Part shown: one piece after another, positions 1-7,184 of the stretch
Layout of the letters: the number at the start of each line of letters is the position of its first letter
How positions within the stretch are numbered: position 1 is the stretch's first letter
Assembly: GCA_023398955.1 (NCBI GenBank)
Contig: JAEWRL010000038.1
Coordinates: forward strand, 1-18,147
DNA from: Pseudomonadota bacterium
GTDB lineage: Bacteria; Myxococcota_A; Polyangia; Polyangiales; Polyangiaceae
Reading direction: 5' to 3'
DNA length: 18,147 nt
Program-made: the position numbers and the translations under genes
The notes under the pieces: generated by a model
What the model was told of the DNA's origin: nothing
The model's input: the letters and a program-made list of their open reading frames with translations, nothing else
Databases searched by the model: none

Positions 1-123
1 GCAGAGCGGGTGACCCGCTCGCGGCACCATTTCCGGGCCACCGACACCGGGTGACCCGCCTTCGGGGTCGTTCGCTGCGCCGTCTGTCGGGCCGGGCCGG
101 GCCACCTCGCGCAACCGCAGTAG
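1..123. other. GC-rich sequence without a recognisable gene
   Basis: I see no convincing coding region here. An open frame begins in this stretch and runs into the tandem repeat that follows, but its product is only a low-complexity R/P/T/H-rich peptide created by the repeat, so I do not call it a gene. The segment may be the tail of something lying outside the window. Confidence 0.5.
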
Positions 124-352
124 CGACCTCGGGCACCGACCTCGCGCGCCGACCTCGAGCACCGACCTCGCGCACCGACCTCGAGCACCGACCTCGAGCA
201 CCGACCTCGGGCACCGACCTCGGGCACCGACCTCGCGCACCGACCTCGCGCACCGACCTCGAGCACCGACCTCGAGCACCGACCTCGCGCCCCGCCCTCG
301 CGCACCGACCTTCGAGCAGCGATATCGCGCACCGACCGCAGTAGCGACATCG
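124..352. repeat. 13-bp tandem repeat array (CGACCTCGNGCAC)
   Basis: The unit CGACCTCGNGCAC recurs every 13 bases, starting at 124, 137, 150, 163, 176, 189, 202, 215, 228, 241, 254, 267 and 280. The variable position is mostly A, C or G. Copies from 293 onward decay by substitutions and small insertions. Both edges carry the same boundary motif, CCGCAGTAGCGAC followed by C/A and TCG (about 114-131 and 335-352). Because 13 is not a multiple of three, the unit is read in all frames and the array is unlikely to be coding. It lies upstream of the gene at 542. Its role is unknown; a replication-slippage minisatellite is the simplest explanation. Confidence 0.92.
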
Positions 353-390
353 AGTAGCCCGTTAATGACCGTCAGCTTTCTGGAAGCAAA

Positions 391-405
391 GTTACGTTCC
401 GTAAC
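391..405. promoter_or_regulatory. Inverted repeat upstream of the 542 gene
   Basis: GTTACG-TTC-CGTAAC is a perfect 6-bp inverted repeat with a 3-base spacer. It lies about 140 bases upstream of the first gene, in a short less GC-rich stretch between the tandem array and that gene. It could be an operator or a small hairpin. No promoter boxes could be assigned with confidence, so a regulatory role is inferred from position only. Confidence 0.3.
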
Positions 406-447
406 GCTTACCCTCTCGTGCCGCCAGAAAAGCTCAAGAAAGATACC

Positions 448-459
448 ATGGAATTCCAT
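448..459. promoter_or_regulatory. 12-bp perfect palindrome ATGGAATTCCAT
   Basis: This self-complementary 12-mer lies about 80 bases upstream of the start codon at 542. It could be a binding site for a dimeric regulator, but a palindrome of this length can also occur by chance. Confidence 0.2.
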
Positions 460-541
460 CAGCCAGGTGTCACGTCCATGAATGGGGACGGCTCCGGCAC
501 GTCTCACCAGTAGGGAAGGAAGAAAAACAAACGGAGGAAGT

Positions 542-1441
542 ATGTCTCTAGTGAACGAGCAACTCAAGGATATTGCCAGCGCCGAGCAGGCCTACCTGCG
601 TGTCCAAAGCGAGGTAGAATCGATGAGCGCCGCGGACGTCGGCCCCATGAACGTCGACGTGGTCACCGCAACCTCCACTGTACTGGGGGTCGCCGATCGC
701 ATCATGCCCTATCGCGATCAGATGGCTCAGCTGCCGGACTTCGATGTCAAGTACGTCGACAATCTCGTCAGCTATGCCCTGGCTGCCTGGTATACGTACG
801 TCACCAACCTCCCACAGCCCGCCCCGACTGATGCCTCGCAGCTCCTTGATGAGGCTGCCACGCTTCGTGGCAAGCTCCTGCTCTGGGCCCACCCCTTGGT
901 CCAGTCGGGGATCTTCGATGCCGCCGCCTACGCGAAGATCAAGCAAGGCTCTGGGAACAAAGACATGGCCAGCGACGTCGTCGCGCTCGAGCGACTGTAT
1001 AGGGATCACTGGCCGGAGGTACAAGGCCAGTGCGGGGTCACCGAGGCAGACCTGGACCGCGCCGCCCACGTGGGCGTCACCGCATTCGCCCTCATCAGCA
1101 GCCGCGAGCATCAGCTCTCTGCGGGCGCCTCGGGGGACACCCTGCGCGTGCGGGCCGCGTGGACCCTCTTGGATCGCGCCTATTCTCAGTGTCGTCGTGC
1201 CTTGGGGTACCTCCTTTACGCCGATGGGGACGTCGACGACATCGCACCAAGCCTGCGCCACAATCCGGGCAAGCGCGCCTCTCGGCGCAACGACGCACCC
1301 GAGGAAACGGGTGACCCGGATACGACAGAGACGACGGATCGCCTCCCGGGCACGGCTGGGGAATTGGACTATCCCCCTGTCGCACAGCCTCAGGTGGCAG
1401 CGATTGGAGACGGAGCCTCACCGTTCGCAAGGAACGTCTGA
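542..1441 (+). CDS. Hypothetical protein, myxobacterial-type family (299 aa)
   Basis: I do not know a function for this protein. The ATG at 542 is chosen over an in-frame upstream ATG at 482 because a strong ribosome-binding site (GGAGG, about 533-537) lies just before it. The product is soluble: no signal peptide or membrane segment is visible. An alpha-helical body of about 245 residues contains LLLWAHPLV, RVRAAWTLLDRAY and QCRRALGYLLY followed by GDVDDIAPSL. A disordered acidic/Thr-rich tail (EETGDPDTTETTD) completes it. From memory, closely similar proteins are frequent and often multicopy in Polyangia, where they are annotated only as hypothetical, so this gene is mainly useful as a lineage hint. 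The next gene on the same strand starts 217 bases downstream across a repeat-bearing spacer, so the two are probably not tightly coupled. Confidence 0.85.
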   Translation: MSLVNEQLKDIASAEQAYLRVQSEVESMSAADVGPMNVDVVTATSTVLGVADRIMPYRDQMAQLPDFDVKYVDNLVSYALAAWYTYVTNLPQPAPTDASQLLDEAATLRGKLLLWAHPLVQSGIFDAAAYAKIKQGSGNKDMASDVVALERLYRDHWPEVQGQCGVTEADLDRAAHVGVTAFALISSREHQLSAGASGDTLRVRAAWTLLDRAYSQCRRALGYLLYADGDVDDIAPSLRHNPGKRASRRNDAPEETGDPDTTETTDRLPGTAGELDYPPVAQPQVAAIGDGASPFARNV

Positions 1442-1485
1442 GCCGAGACTCGAGCAAGCCTTCGGGCCTTGGTGGCCCACCAGGC

Positions 1486-1546
1486 AGCTGACGTCGCTGG
1501 CGTAGCCGACCCATCCGGTAGCTGACGTCGCCGACGTGGCCAACCC
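1486..1546. repeat. Two direct copies of a ~27-bp unit (AGCTGACGTCGCYGRCGT...)
   Basis: Copies at 1486-1512 and 1520-1546 (34-base period) differ at only a few positions and share AGCTGACGTCGC and CAACCC/CGACCC ends. They sit in the spacer between the 299-aa protein gene and the HerA-like gene. They may be binding sites or leftovers of tandem duplication; nothing in the sequence decides between these. Confidence 0.6.
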
Positions 1547-1658
1547 AGCGGGTTCCCGGCGTGGATGGCGGTTCCTCGCCGGGGACCGGCGCGCCTAGCC
1601 AGCGTCAGCTGCTCGGGGGGCATCACGGCTCGACAGCAACACGGAAGGGAGATCCACT

Positions 1659-3287
1659 ATGCGGCCGTCGATTTCAGATCTTCAGGGACGCCTAGAAGCG
1701 TTCCTCGCTCAGTCCGGTACCGAGCCGAGCCTTGCCAGGTCCGGTACCGAGCCGAGCCTCGCCAGACCCGGTACCGAGCCGAGCCTTGCCAGACCCGGTA
1801 CCGAGCCCAGCCCTGCCGGGCCAGCACCAGCACCAGCACCAGCACCAGCAGCATCAACGCCAGCGCCGAGACCGTCGACTCTCGCCTTGGGCGGGATTCG
1901 TCCCCTGAATGGATCGGGGCCGACCCGCGCCTTCACCCTTCCTGGCGACGACCTCGTCACCCATGGCGTCATCCTCGGGATGACGGGCAGCGGCAAGACG
2001 GGCCTGCTCGTCGTGCTTGTGGAAGAAGCCCTGCGCGCCGGGGTGCCGGTCCTCATGATCGATATCAAGGGCGACATGCCCAACCTGTTCCTCACCTTTC
2101 CTGGGCTTTGTGCAGCGGAGTTCGAGCCCTGGCTCGACAGGAGCGCGTTGGCCCACGGCAGCGGGTCGCGGCAGGAGGCAGCTCGAGCCGCCGCTGAGCG
2201 GTGGCGGAGCTACCTTGCCCCCTGGGGCCTCGGGCCGCCGCAGGTGGCGGCCCTGCGCGCCGCCGTCGCGCCGCGGCTCTTCACGCCGGGCAGCATGGCA
2301 GCAGAGCCGTTGCACGTGCTCTCGTCCCTGGAGCACCCTCACCCGCTCTGGGCCACGGATGTCGAGGCGGCGCGGGAGGCGCTGAGTGCCTCCGTCTCGC
2401 TCTTGCTCCGCTTGATCGGCCGGGATCCGGATCCCACGCGCAGTCGAGACCACGTCCTGCTCTCGCTGCTGGCGGAGCGGCGCCTCCGCGACGGCCTCGG
2501 GGCAGACGTCGCGTCGCTTCTGGAGGACGTGCGCCATCCGCCCTTGGAGAGGATTGGGGCGATGGCGGTGCACGAGTTCGTGAGCAAGCGCGAGCGGCTC
2601 GCCCTGGCGAAGGCGCTGAACACGCTGCTCGCCTCGCCGACCTTCGAGTCGTGGCGCACGGGAGCCACTCTCGACGTCGCGAGTTGGCTTGCCCCGCGAG
2701 CGGATGGGCGCGCCGCGGCGACAATCGTCAGCGTCGCGCACCTCGACGACGCCGAACGCACCCTGGTCCTGGGCATCGTGCTCGATCAGGTGCTGGCCTG
2801 GGTGCGCACCCAACCGGGCACGCAACACCTGCGCGCGCTCCTCGTCTTCGATGAGGTCTACGGCTTCGTGCCGCCACACCCCGCCAATCCCCCGACCAAG
2901 CGTCCCCTCGTCTCGCTGATGAAGCAGGCCCGGGCCTACGGTCTCAGTGTCCTGCTGGCCACGCAGAACCCCATGGATCTCGACTACCGCGCCCTCTCCA
3001 ACGCCGGCTTCTGGTGCGCCGGGCGCCTCGCCACCGATGCCGATCGCGAGCGGGTCGTGAGCGCGATGGCCACGAACAGCGGGCCCTGCGCCGTCGAGCC
3101 GTCGGAGCTCGCGCAGGTGCTCAAGGGCCTGACCCCGCGCTGGTTCCTGATGCGCAACGTGCACCGAAGCCCGGGCCTCGCGCTCTTGCAGTCGCGCACA
3201 ACGCTATGCTGGCTGCGGGGGCCGATGACGCGAGCCGACTTGCAGCGACTCGCAGGGGGGATTCGGGGCGGAGGGGGGGCGGGATAG
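1659..3287 (+). CDS. HerA/DUF87-type P-loop ATPase (542 aa)
   Basis: Predicted ATP-driven DNA-translocase-like protein of the HerA/FtsK/VirB4 superfamily. The ATG at 1659 is preceded by AAGGGAG (about 1645-1651). Residues 19-54 are four 9-aa repeats (SGTEPSLAR type), then a Pro-Ala stretch to about 64, giving a disordered N-terminus. Walker A GMTGSGKT is at residues 107-114, followed by a VLMIDIKGD strand near 132-140. Walker B LLVFDE is at 395-400, and the ATQNP sensor-like motif at 435-439 is followed by the GRLATDADRERV segment typical of HerA/DUF87 ATPases. The Gly-rich end (GGIRGGGG) comes from G-homopolymers. An integrase remnant begins 10 bases later, so the C-terminus may have been shortened by rearrangement. 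HerA-type ATPases act in DNA-end processing with NurA, in conjugation and in phage defence. No NurA partner is visible, so the role here is open. Confidence 0.85.
   Translation: MRPSISDLQGRLEAFLAQSGTEPSLARSGTEPSLARPGTEPSLARPGTEPSPAGPAPAPAPAPAASTPAPRPSTLALGGIRPLNGSGPTRAFTLPGDDLVTHGVILGMTGSGKTGLLVVLVEEALRAGVPVLMIDIKGDMPNLFLTFPGLCAAEFEPWLDRSALAHGSGSRQEAARAAAERWRSYLAPWGLGPPQVAALRAAVAPRLFTPGSMAAEPLHVLSSLEHPHPLWATDVEAAREALSASVSLLLRLIGRDPDPTRSRDHVLLSLLAERRLRDGLGADVASLLEDVRHPPLERIGAMAVHEFVSKRERLALAKALNTLLASPTFESWRTGATLDVASWLAPRADGRAAATIVSVAHLDDAERTLVLGIVLDQVLAWVRTQPGTQHLRALLVFDEVYGFVPPHPANPPTKRPLVSLMKQARAYGLSVLLATQNPMDLDYRALSNAGFWCAGRLATDADRERVVSAMATNSGPCAVEPSELAQVLKGLTPRWFLMRNVHRSPGLALLQSRTTLCWLRGPMTRADLQRLAGGIRGGGGAG
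1716..1851 (+). repeat. In-frame coding repeats: 4 x 27 bp then CCAGCA hexamers
   Basis: GGTACCGAGCC starts recur at 1716, 1743, 1770 and 1797, an exact 27-base period encoding a 9-residue unit. The fourth copy is diverged. A run of about five CCAGCA hexamers (1821-1851) follows, encoding Pro-Ala dipeptides. The period is a multiple of three, so copy-number changes keep the ATPase reading frame. This contrasts with the 13-bp non-coding array at the start of the window. Confidence 0.9.
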
Positions 3288-3297
3288 GGGGCGCTGC

Positions 3298-3402
3298 TTG
3301 CACGTGGTGCTCTCGCACGACGAGGTGCTCCGAGTCTTCGCGGAGTTGAGCGGGGTTCCGCTGTTGATGGCTCAGCTGCTCTACGGCGGCGCGCCGCGGT
3401 CG
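3298..3402 (+). pseudogene. Integron-integrase-like tyrosine recombinase fragment
   Basis: About 35 residues in the +1 frame read like the segment between core-binding and catalytic domains of integron-type integrases. The sequence VVLSHDEVLRVFAELSGV is followed by LLMAQLLYGG, where intact family members have V-L-(S/T)-x-(D/E)-E-V ... LLYGxGLR. After LLYGG the family pattern GLRLxExLRLRVKDLD decays to APRSTELRSPGHLDP, so the catalytic Arg region is degenerate and the Lys, His-x-x-Arg and Tyr motifs are absent. Neither end is present. It lies directly after the HerA-like gene and 52 bases before the DUF262 gene, on the same strand as the cassettes. In most integrons the integrase is divergent, so this may be an inverted or relocated remnant. 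Assignment to integron rather than other tyrosine recombinases rests on the short motif plus the nearby attC sites. Confidence 0.6.
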
Positions 3403-3454
3403 ACAGAACTACGGAGCCCCGGCCACCTGGACCCTTGTCTGGCACCATGGGTTG

Positions 3455-4922
3455 ATGGCGACCACTCCCCGGGGCATGCCCGTGTCGGAAGCGTATGCAA
3501 GCTTTCGCAAAGGGCATTTCACTGTCAATCGCACCTATCAACGAAAACTCGTTTGGACGCTTGAGGAGAAAAAGTCGCTCATCGACAGCATGCGGAAGGG
3601 CTACCCGGTGCCGTTGGTGCTCCTCCTGAACAACGACCGCGGAGGCTACGACATCATCGATGGAATGCAGCGGCTGAATGCTATTTTCTCCTTCATAGAG
3701 AACGGGTTCTCCCTGGAGGATGGCAGATACTTCAACGTCAGTGAGTACCCGACGGCCAAGGAGCATGCCGATGTCGGCCTTTTTGAAGCCTATCGTGGAG
3801 GTGAACTTCTCTCGCGCGGTGAATGTGCGGAGCTACTGAACTACCAGCTCGCCGTAACCATCTTCTCGGTAAGCGACGCCGCAGACGTTACCGACATCTT
3901 CGGTCGCATCAACTCTGGGGGTCGCCAGCTCAGTCCTCAGGAGCGACGCCAGGCGGGCGTCACATCCCAGTTCGCGACCTTTGTTCGGCGTCTCGGCACC
4001 GAGTTGCGCGGTGACGTCTCGGCTGAAGTAGTGAATCTTTCCGACATGCCCGTAGTCAGCGTGGACGCGACGTCGTTCAAGCTAGGCTACGGTATCAAAG
4101 CCGAGGACACGTTTTGGTGTCGTCAGGGTATCCTGCTTGTGCGAGAGCTTCGGGACAGCGAAGACGAGCAGCTCGTCGCAGATCTGAGTGCATCCATTCT
4201 GCTCGACGAGCCGTTCGCAGTGAGCCGGGAGCATCTCGACGAAGCGTATGACTCCGGCACGACCATGTTCAAGGACCTGAACGACCGGATCGCAAGCTAT
4301 GGCGTTGTGCGCTTGGAACGCGAGATCAAGACAACTCTGTCGGTTCTCCAGGGGCTGGTTGGGGCTGTCGACCCGTCTTCAAACGTCCTGCGAAGAATGA
4401 CGAACGGGCCGACTCGATGTCGCCTTGGCGCTGGCGTCATCCGTCGTCGACGCGTCGGCGAAAAGGGTCTACCCGAAGAAGGGAGTGGACGACCGCTGCA
4501 AGCAGTTCCTTCAGCAGAACCTTTCAGTCGTCACTCAAGTTGGCTTTCCTGGAATCGCTGCCACGTCGCTGCGAATCAAGTGTGGACCGAACGCAGACTC
4601 GAGTCTCCGGCCGGACGCCAATGGCTACGCGGGAATCGAGTCGATTCTCCATCACACGGTGCGTTGCGGGCTTGTGCACGAGTGCGACATCGCCGAGCGA
4701 ATTAGGTTCACTCCCCAGACGCGCATCGGCGACTTCGATGACGTATTTGAGGTGCCGACGGCATTGCCGATCGGACTGTTAGCGGCAGCCGTGCTCCACC
4801 CGACCAATGCAGGCGAGACTGCGAGTTCGGACGCCTCCATTGAACTGAATGGAAGGATAGTGCTACTGAACGACCTGTGGGGGAAGGGGCAAGTGGTCGT
4901 GGGATCCCGTAACCTGCCATGA
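3455..4922 (+). pseudogene. DUF262-domain protein, one-base frameshift
   Basis: N-terminal DUF262 domain, a ParB/sulfiredoxin-fold NTPase-like module known from the GmrS part of type IV restriction systems and related defence proteins. Visible motifs are TYQRKLVW (near residue 27), IIDGMQRLNAIF (near 67-78, equivalent to the DGQQR motif) and FGRINSGGRQLSPQE (about 149-163). Translation from ATG 3455 leaves the family frame near 4400 and would stop at 4705 with a nonsense tail. Removing one G from the GGG at 4406-4408 joins it to a long open frame ending at 4922 (TNGRLDVALALASSVVDASA across the join), giving about 489 residues. The downstream half shows no recognisable DUF1524/HNH domain. The frameshift could be real decay or a homopolymer sequencing error. 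An attC-like site lies 182 bases downstream, so this is probably a gene-cassette ORF. The start is tentative because no clear ribosome-binding site is seen. Confidence 0.8.
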
Positions 4923-5104
4923 CGACACCGTCCTTCCGCATGGTCCGGACACCGATTATGTCGTTCTAATTGTGCATGACCACGGTAGGCGGGACGAGGG
5001 CGCTCGCCACGATGCGGGGCTCGATTTGAACAAGGGACCGGCGGAGTTCTGCCCTTTCGACAAGCGTAGTCTCCCCGCCATGTCGCCGGAATCGGTACAG
5101 GCGT
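4923..5104. other. Spacer between DUF262 gene and first attC site
   Basis: No gene could be assigned. On the minus strand a short open stretch (about 4966-5104) ends in ALVPPTVVMHN and looks protein-like, but it has no start of its own before the attC site. It may be the tail of a reversed gene fragment within the same cassette. Confidence 0.4.
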
Positions 5105-5182
5105 GCCCAACAACGCGTTGCTGACCGATGTGCCCCCTCGCTACGCTCGGGTCCACGCGGCTGAGGCGCGAAGCCGTTGGGC
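5105..5182 (+). repeat. attC-like integron recombination site 1 (78 bp)
   Basis: The site opens with GCCCAAC (5105-5111, fits RYYYAAC) and closes with GTTGGGC (5176-5182, fits the GTTRRRY core), and these two ends are exact reverse complements. Inside, CAACGCGTTGCTGACCG on the left can pair imperfectly with CGGCTGAGGCGCGAAG on the right, and the apical part contains GCTACGCTC. Length, boundary consensus and imperfect internal dyad symmetry are the hallmarks of attC sites that fold as single strands for the integron integrase. Orientation (GTTRRRY at the right) matches the + strand direction of the neighbouring ORFs. It shares 21 consecutive bases (5108-5128) with the second site at 8217-8291. 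Confidence 0.82.
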
Positions 5183-5336
5183 AGGCCAGCGATCTTTTCC
5201 GACCTCGTGTTGTAAGTGCTCGGGCAGCACGCTCTATCGCTAGTCGTTCGGTCACCTTGGCGTCCGCCCTGGGGGCCGCTCTTGTGCCGAGGTACGCCGT
5301 GTGGCATGCTTTCGTCCAATTCGGTGAAGAGAGCCC

Positions 5337-5549
5337 ATGCGCAAGCACACCTTTGACCTGCTCGACACGGCACTTGACGCAGTTCGCGAAGACCTGGTCC
5401 CACGCGTCGAAGAGCTGGCCCGCAAGAGTGCTGCCGGCACGCTGACCGACGAGGAGCAGACCGAGTATTCCGAGATCATTAGGCTCAATGACACCCTCAG
5501 CTTGCTCAAGCTGCAAGCCGAGGATCTCTTGGTGCGCGCGGCCTCGTGA
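5337..5549 (+). CDS. Small protein (70 aa) paired with HNH nuclease
   Basis: A small, acidic, fully helical-looking protein without membrane segment or signal peptide. It reads MRKHTFDLLDTALDAV, then a central LTDEEQTEYSEIIRLND segment and a Leu-rich LSLLKLQAEDLLV end. The ATG at 5337 has a weak GAAGAGAG upstream. Its stop overlaps the GTG start of the HNH gene by four bases (GTGA, 5546-5549), a classic sign of translational coupling. From memory, short proteins with a comparable 'L(T/S)xEEQxEYxxL' segment often precede HNH endonuclease genes of this type, so a partner, modulator or antidote role is plausible but not shown. It starts 154 bases after the first attC core, as expected for a cassette gene. 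Confidence 0.75.
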   Translation: MRKHTFDLLDTALDAVREDLVPRVEELARKSAAGTLTDEEQTEYSEIIRLNDTLSLLKLQAEDLLVRAAS

Positions 5550-5710
5550 GCCTGCCCGGCGAGACTCGCGAGTTCGTCCGGCAGCGTGCAGCAGGTGCGT
5601 GCGAGTATTGCGCTCTGCCCGAGTATGCGTCCGTGCTGCCTCATCAGATCGATCACATCGTTGGTCGCCAGCACCGCGGCTCCGACGAGGTCGATAATCT
5701 CTGCTTGAAC
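5546..5710 (+). pseudogene. HNH endonuclease, 3' end lost
   Basis: Residues 8-54 match the start of a small HNH nuclease. CEYC (Cys19, Cys22) is the first zinc pair, PHQIDHIVGRQHRG gives the catalytic QIDHI strand (Asp36, His37), and VDNLCL supplies the family Asn (N51). The expected continuation with a second Cys pair and the third catalytic residue (typically ..LACxxCNxxKG..) is missing. The frame instead runs for about 22 low-complexity residues (SRRRGSSERSERGPRPS) to a stop at 5774-5776. The break coincides with GAAC at 5707-5710, a target tetranucleotide of IS91-family elements, so I place the junction there. The missing 3' part is not found beyond the element, so insertion was accompanied by deletion. 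The GTG start overlaps the stop of the 70-aa gene. Confidence 0.75.
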
Positions 5711-5727
5711 GATCTAGCGTTTTCACG

Positions 5728-5741
5728 TCGACGGGGGTCGA
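5728..5741 (-). other. Hairpin near proposed oriIS end
   Basis: TCGAC-GGGG-GTCGA is a short inverted repeat 17 bases inside the proposed end of the IS91-like element. IS91-family ori ends usually carry a small subterminal hairpin at about this distance, so it fits but does not prove the boundary. Confidence 0.35.
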
Positions 5742-6016
5742 GTGAGCGCAGCGAGCGAGGCCCTCGGCCGTCGTGAATGCGCCTGTTGAACGAGCCCGAG
5801 CGGGGCGCCGTGGTCGCCTATGGACTTTTCACGCGCTCGCCCCTTGATGATCGCGTCCGCGGTGGGCCACCGCTGCGGAGCTCGGGCCGCTCAACAGCGC
5901 CGTGCCCGTTGTTCGAGGCAGCCTCAATCGGCGTTGTTGCCGACGCGGCGCCGCGAAGACAAAGTCGCCCATCAGCGCGCGATTATCGAGCACTGGGATG
6001 CGCGGCATAACCTGGC

Positions 6017-7177
6017 TCACGCGCATCGGCAGACCTCCGCGGCGGGGGGCGGGCCGCGAGCAACGCCTGGTGACTGCGCCGTTGGCGCGCCAACCCGCTG
6101 GACACACTCGTCGGCCGTGAGCCGACGTCCCAGTTGCAGCTCGCCGTTCTTGCACGATGGGCAACGGCGCTTCGGCTTCATGGGCCTCGACTCCGTCACG
6201 TCGCGTTCGCTCACCGCGCCCAGCAGCAGCTGCACTCGCCGCAACTCGATCCGATGCGATGGGTGCAAGAGCCCAAACGCCCTGACCCGATGCATGCCCT
6301 TGGCGGGCACGTGTTGCAGAAACCGCCTCAGGAACTCCATCGCCGGCAGCGTCATCACCTTGCGCTCGTTGGTGCTGCTCGACCAATAGGCGAAGCTCAC
6401 CGTCGCGTCATCATAACTGAGGATCGCCTTGTCGCTCAGCGCCGTGCGGTGGACATAGCGCCCCAGGTACTCCAGCACACGCTCAGCGCCTTGCACGGTA
6501 GGCTTGCAGTACACGACCCAGCGTTTACGCGTGGGCACAACTGGCAGCGCATCCCCCACGGCTCGCCGGGCTAGTTCGAGAAACCTCGCCCGGAACCGCG
6601 CCGACAGCAGCTTCACCGGTACCAGGAACTGCACGCGCCTCTTGCGCGGCTCGAGCCATGTGCGCCCATCCTCGCCAAGCCCGCCCGCGGGCACGAGCAT
6701 GTGCACATGGGGGTGCCACTCGAGCGTACGCGTCCACGTGTGCAGTACTGCCAACGCCCCGATACGCCCACCAACCCACCGCGGGTCCCGGCACAGTGTT
6801 GCGAGCGAGTCGAACGCTGCCCGAAACAGCACCGGTAGCAGAGCGCGTTGCTGACTACGTACCACGAGTCGCAGCTCGTCCGGCAACGTGAACACGACGT
6901 GGAAGTAGCGCACCGGCAACAGCAGGTCTCGTTGGCGCTGGAGCCAACGTGTCGTCGTATCGAGACCACAGCGTGGACACGCCCGATTCCGGCACGAGTG
7001 GTACAGCACGTGCTCTTTGCCGCAGCCTGTGCAAGACGCAACATGCCCGCCGAGTGCGGGCGTGCGGCACCGCACCACGTCGCGAATCGCGCGGGCATGA
7101 CTCGGCAATACCGCGCTGCCGTAGCGACGCAGGTACTCCTCGCCGTGCCGACGCAGCACGTCAGCCAGGCTCGGCAC
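6017..7177 (-). CDS. IS91-family transposase (HUH, Y2)
   Basis: Rolling-circle transposase of 386 aa, starting at a GTG. An N-terminal zinc finger has Cys49, Cys52, Cys62, Cys67 and Cys70 (CTGCGK...CRNRACPRCG). The HUH metal-binding motif is WHPHVHMLV (H157, H159). The two catalytic tyrosines occur as YLGRY (Y237, Y241) followed by VHR. A second CPSC pair (C339, C342) near the C-terminus is also usual in the family. It nicks and joins single-stranded element ends in rolling-circle transposition. All key residues are present and the length is near the family norm, so it may be functional. It begins 7 bases after the stop of the tyrosine recombinase gene, and the two are probably cotranscribed. 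Confidence 0.93.
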   Translation of the reverse strand: MPSLADVLRRHGEEYLRRYGSAVLPSHARAIRDVVRCRTPALGGHVASCTGCGKEHVLYHSCRNRACPRCGLDTTTRWLQRQRDLLLPVRYFHVVFTLPDELRLVVRSQQRALLPVLFRAAFDSLATLCRDPRWVGGRIGALAVLHTWTRTLEWHPHVHMLVPAGGLGEDGRTWLEPRKRRVQFLVPVKLLSARFRARFLELARRAVGDALPVVPTRKRWVVYCKPTVQGAERVLEYLGRYVHRTALSDKAILSYDDATVSFAYWSSSTNERKVMTLPAMEFLRRFLQHVPAKGMHRVRAFGLLHPSHRIELRRVQLLLGAVSERDVTESRPMKPKRRCPSCKNGELQLGRRLTADECVQRVGAPTAQSPGVARGPPPAAEVCRCA

Positions 7178-7184
7178 GCGGGCT

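Noticed and set aside
51..344. 97-aa open frame through the tandem array
   Set aside because: The product is only the translation of a 13-bp repeat in rotating frames, with no ribosome-binding site.
548..1261. 237-aa minus-strand frame opposite the 299-aa gene
   Set aside because: Antisense shadow of a gene with a strong ribosome-binding site and family-like sequence; no start signal of its own.
1854..3164. 436-aa minus-strand frame opposite the ATPase gene
   Set aside because: Chance openness in GC-rich DNA; the plus strand carries the clear Walker motifs.
5777..6010. Short frame MRLLNEPERGAVV after the HNH break, resembling an HNH tail
   Set aside because: The LLNEPER segment loosely recalls HNH C-termini and is in the same frame, but the match is too short and the stretch more likely belongs to the mobile-element end.
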